Part shown: positions 61,181-64,000 of the stretch, piece by piece
Numbering within the stretch: the stretch's first letter is position 1
How the letters are laid out: every line of letters begins with the position of its first letter
Assembly: GCA_910578215.1 (NCBI GenBank)
Contig: CAJTPH010000021.1
Location: forward strand, 7,713 to 71,712
Direction: 5' to 3'
DNA from: an uncultured Acetatifactor sp.
GTDB lineage: Bacteria; Bacillota; Clostridia; Lachnospirales; Lachnospiraceae
Length of the DNA stretch: 64,000 nucleotides
Notes under the pieces: generated by a model
The model's input: the letters and a program-made list of their open reading frames with translations, nothing else
Database searches by the model: none
Told to the model about the DNA's origin: nothing
Translations under genes and position numbers: made by a program

Positions 61181-62590
61181 ATGAATCCGTATTATCTTGC
61201 AATCGATATCGGAGCATCCAGCGGCCGGCATATTCTGGCACATATGGAGAACGGCCGGATGTTGCTGGAGGAGGTTCATCGTTTTCCCAACGGCATGGTG
61301 GAGAAGGACGGCGAAAACGTGTGGGATGTGGATGAGCTGTTTAAGCAGATCAAGGCCGGAATGAAAAAGTGCGCGGAGCTTGGCAAGGTGCCGGCAAGCG
61401 TAGGCATCGATACATGGGGAGTTGATTTTGTCCTGCTGGACGAGAAGGGGAACCGTATCGGCAATGCGGTGGCATACCGCGACGGTCGGACGGTGGGCAT
61501 GGACGAGGAGGTGTATAAGATTATCTCCGAGGACGACCTCTATGCGCGCACCGGCATTCAGAAGCAGCAGTTTAATACCATTTACCAGCTCATGGCGCTG
61601 AAGGTCAAGAAGCCGGAGCAGCTGGCACAGGCCAGGACCATGCTGATGATGCCGGATTATTTCCATTATCTGTTGTCCGGCGTTGCCGTCACGGAGTATA
61701 CCAATGCGACCACCGGCCAGCTGGTAAGTCCCGAGACGAAGCAGTGGGATATGGAGCTGATCGAAATGCTGGGATATCCGAAACAGATTTTCCAGAAAAT
61801 TGTGACTCCCGGCACTGTGCTGGGTGACCTGACCCCGGAGCTGCAGAAGGAGCTGGGCTTTAACTGCAAGGTGGTGGCGCCGGCAACGCACGACACCGGT
61901 TCGGCGGTCATGGCGGTTCCGGCAAGCAGTGACAACGCGCTGTATATCAGCTCCGGCACATGGTCCCTTATGGGGACGGAGCTGATGGAGGCAAACTGTT
62001 CTCCTGAGAGCAAGGCAAACAATCTGGCCAATGAAGGAGGGTATGATTACCGCTTCCGCTATTTGAAGAATATTATGGGCTTGTGGATGATTCAGTCTGT
62101 GAGGAAGGAGATTGCCGCCGATATGAGCTTTGGAGAGATATGCGGCCAGGCGGCGGAATGCAGTATTCCTTCTATCGTGGACTGTAACGACAACAGATTT
62201 CTGGCTCCCGCAAATATGACAAGGGAGGTGCAGGAGGCGTGCAGGGAATCCGGCCAGCCGGTTCCGGAGGGAGTTGCCGAAACCGCTTCTGTCATTTATA
62301 ACAGTCTTGCCAGATGCTATGCAGAGACCATCGACCAGATCAGAGAGATCACAGGCCAGAAGTATGACTGCATACATATTGTTGGCGGCGGCTCCAATGC
62401 AGACTATCTGAACAAGCTTACCGCGGAAGCAACCGGTCTTACCGTATATGCGGGGCCGGGGGAGGCAACTGCGATTGGCAATCTTGCAGCGCAGATGATT
62501 GCGGCAGGAGAGCTCAAGGATTTGAAGGCGGCCAGAGCCTGTGTGTTTGAGTCCTTTGATATCCAGAAATACGCGCCGGTGAAAAAGTAG
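61181..62590 (+). CDS. rhaB: Rhamnulokinase
   Basis: Phosphorylates L-rhamnulose in rhamnose catabolism. 469 residues of the FGGY kinase fold: LAIDIGASSGRHILAHME (ATP site), ASVGIDTWGVDFVLLDEKGN, PATHDTGSAVMAVP, ISSGTWSLMGTEL and HIVGGGSNADYLNKLTA. GAGAGGTATAGTA precedes the ATG. It lies 131 bases upstream of rhaA, an ordinary operon arrangement in Lachnospiraceae. Confidence 0.96.
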   Translation: MNPYYLAIDIGASSGRHILAHMENGRMLLEEVHRFPNGMVEKDGENVWDVDELFKQIKAGMKKCAELGKVPASVGIDTWGVDFVLLDEKGNRIGNAVAYRDGRTVGMDEEVYKIISEDDLYARTGIQKQQFNTIYQLMALKVKKPEQLAQARTMLMMPDYFHYLLSGVAVTEYTNATTGQLVSPETKQWDMELIEMLGYPKQIFQKIVTPGTVLGDLTPELQKELGFNCKVVAPATHDTGSAVMAVPASSDNALYISSGTWSLMGTELMEANCSPESKANNLANEGGYDYRFRYLKNIMGLWMIQSVRKEIAADMSFGEICGQAAECSIPSIVDCNDNRFLAPANMTREVQEACRESGQPVPEGVAETASVIYNSLARCYAETIDQIREITGQKYDCIHIVGGGSNADYLNKLTAEATGLTVYAGPGEATAIGNLAAQMIAAGELKDLKAARACVFESFDIQKYAPVKK

Positions 62591-62721
62591 GCGTAAGTCA
62601 GGTCCGGGATGCTGCGGCAGACAGGGATGTGACTGTGGCCGGGGCTTTGCCGTAAAAAGCATAAATCATATGTATATTATCTAATTATGAATGTAAATAA
62701 AGAAAGCGAGGAAAAAAGGAA

Positions 62722-63969
62722 ATGAACAGATTTGAATCCGCAAAGGAGATTTACGCATCCTACGGAGTAGACGTAGAGGCGGCGATGAAGACCTGTATGG
62801 AGGCGCCTGTAGCTCTGCACTGCTGGCAGGGCGACGACGTTATCGGCTTTGACCATGACGGCCCTCTGACAGGAGGTATCCAGACCACCGGCAATTATCC
62901 TGGAAAGGCAAAGACGCCCGAACAGCTGATGGCAGACATGGACAAGGCGCTGAGCCTGATGCCCGGAAAGAAGAAGCTGAACCTGCATGCATCCTATGCC
63001 ATTTTTGAGCCCGGCGAGTTTGCCGACCGCGACAAGCTGGAGCCTAAGCATTTTAAAAAGTGGGTGGATTTTGCAAAGGAGAGGAATATGGGTATCGACT
63101 TTAACCCTACCTTCTTCTCTCATCCTAATATGAAGGACGGTCTTACCCTGTCCAGCCCTGACGAGAATATCAGAAAGTTCTGGATCGACCACGGCAAGGC
63201 ATGTATCCGTATCTCGCAGTATTTTGCAGAGGAGACCGGAGTGCCCTGTGTTATGAATATCTGGACGGGCGACGGCTTTAAGGATGTTCCTGCCGACAGG
63301 ATGGGGCCCAGAATGAGATATAAGGATTCCATTGAGCAGATCCTTTCCGAGCCCTTTGACAGAAGCAAGGTAAAGCCCTGCGTGGAGTCCAAGGTATTCG
63401 GCATCGGCGTGGAGGCGTTTACGGCGGGAAGCGCGGAGTTTACCTTAAGCTTTGCGGCTACGCATGAGGGCTGCCTGCCTTTGATGGATAACGGACATTA
63501 TCATCCCACAGAGGTGGTTTCCGACAAGATTCCCGCTCTGCTTTGCTTCTATCCTGAAATTGCGTTACATATCACCAGACCTATCCGCTGGGACAGCGAC
63601 CATGTGGTTTTGTTTGACGATGAGACGAAGGAGATGGCAAAGGAGATCGTCAGATGCGACGGTCTGAATCGTGTCTATATGGCTTTGGATTATTTTGACG
63701 CAAGCATCAACCGTGTGTCGGCGTGGGCGGTAGGCTTCAGAAGCTGGGAGAAGGCGCTGCTCGCTGCACTTTGTACTCCCAATGCAGCTCTTAAGAAGCT
63801 TCAGGACGAGGCTAATTTCACCGAGCTGATGGTGGAGCAGGAGGCGGTGAAGCTTCTTCCTCTGGGCGACATCTGGGAGGAGTACTGCAAGCGCTGCGGC
63901 GTTGTTTCCGACAGGGAGTTCTACGCTGAGGTCAAGAAGTATGAGGACGAGGTTCTCTCCAAGAGATAA
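62722..63969 (+). CDS. rhaA: L-rhamnose isomerase
   Basis: Isomerises L-rhamnose to L-rhamnulose. 415 residues: LHCWQGDDVIGFDHDGPLTG, the metal-site block GIDFNPTFFSHPNM, NIWTGDGFKDVPADRMGPR, ESKVFGIGVEAFTAGSAEF and ITRPIRWDSDHVVLFDDETK. GAGGAAAAAAGG precedes the ATG. A downstream rhaD would be expected beyond the window end. Confidence 0.97.
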   Translation: MNRFESAKEIYASYGVDVEAAMKTCMEAPVALHCWQGDDVIGFDHDGPLTGGIQTTGNYPGKAKTPEQLMADMDKALSLMPGKKKLNLHASYAIFEPGEFADRDKLEPKHFKKWVDFAKERNMGIDFNPTFFSHPNMKDGLTLSSPDENIRKFWIDHGKACIRISQYFAEETGVPCVMNIWTGDGFKDVPADRMGPRMRYKDSIEQILSEPFDRSKVKPCVESKVFGIGVEAFTAGSAEFTLSFAATHEGCLPLMDNGHYHPTEVVSDKIPALLCFYPEIALHITRPIRWDSDHVVLFDDETKEMAKEIVRCDGLNRVYMALDYFDASINRVSAWAVGFRSWEKALLAALCTPNAALKKLQDEANFTELMVEQEAVKLLPLGDIWEEYCKRCGVVSDREFYAEVKKYEDEVLSKR

Positions 63970-64000
63970 ATGCATGAAACAGGCGCGGCGGGGCATCTAC

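Noticed and set aside
1..64000. CRISPR arrays, tRNA or rRNA genes.
   Set aside because: No regular array of identical repeats with unique spacers and no tRNA or rRNA signature was found on either strand.

Overview
The window looks like a chromosomal segment of an anaerobic gut Firmicute of the Lachnospiraceae (Clostridia) type. The evidence is the gene order rpmE-DUF1385-prmC-prfA, the cysE-cysS-mrnC-rlmB-sigH cluster with a sporulation sigma factor, a threonyl T-box, rubrerythrin, CarD, DUF1540, DUF6033 and many plant-glycan enzymes. No rRNA, tRNA, CRISPR array, complete insertion sequence or prophage was found. The species cannot be named from the sequence alone.

Layout. 1-3 kb: 5' part of a malic enzyme and a transmembrane chemoreceptor, both on the minus strand. 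3.7-10.4 kb: the rho / rpmE / DUF1385 / prmC / prfA translation-termination block, with a tandem duplication of the 3' end of prfA. 10.4-14.6 kb: an accessory patch with a dispersed repeat, an AT-rich hydrolase, an IS982-like stub, a MerR regulator, a serine-recombinase scar and kduD. 14.6-22 kb: small Lachnospiraceae genes (DUF6323/DUF6179-like pair, VOC, PadR plus a membrane partner, DUF3784, SdpI), a DUF6033 gene behind a sigma-D-like promoter, mtnN, a lipoprotein cyclophilin and CarD. 22-27 kb: repeat relics, T-box thrS, and a DUF2975/HTH pair. 27-32 kb: a two-component system with an ABC transporter (minus strand). 32-37 kb: DUF1540, then cysE to sigH, and an ankyrin protein. 38-49.8 kb: a TetR-controlled RND pump, kptA, a tatD relic, cardiolipin synthase, an AraC regulator, two AT-rich kinase genes, DUF3795/TfoX genes and an HTH membrane protein. 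49.8-64 kb: rubrerythrin, a candidate small RNA, GH27, hemerythrin-REC, GH13, a secreted repeat protein, Uma2, CIRCE-hsp20, GH51 arabinofuranosidase, a PocR mini-chemoreceptor, rhaB and rhaA.

How the genes work together. Two themes stand out. One is plant-polysaccharide use: alpha-galactoside, alpha-glucan, arabinan, uronate (kduD) and rhamnose enzymes. The other is sensing and motility: a dCache-type MCP, a PocR-MCP, hemerythrin-REC and a sigma-D-like promoter.

The most unusual observation is a dispersed intergenic element of about 65 bp with eight recognisable copies. Each has an extended -10 promoter (TGN-TAYAAT), a dyad TTGACACA-N9-TGTGTCAA, a constant GATTCCAT and usually a GTGCGC...GCGCAC hairpin. 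Every copy points into the gene just downstream: kduD (two tandem copies), kptA, the DUF3795 operon (two tandem copies), the HTH membrane protein, hemerythrin-REC and the GH51 gene. It looks like a mobile promoter and leader, or a shared regulatory RNA or operator, and I do not recognise it as a described family.
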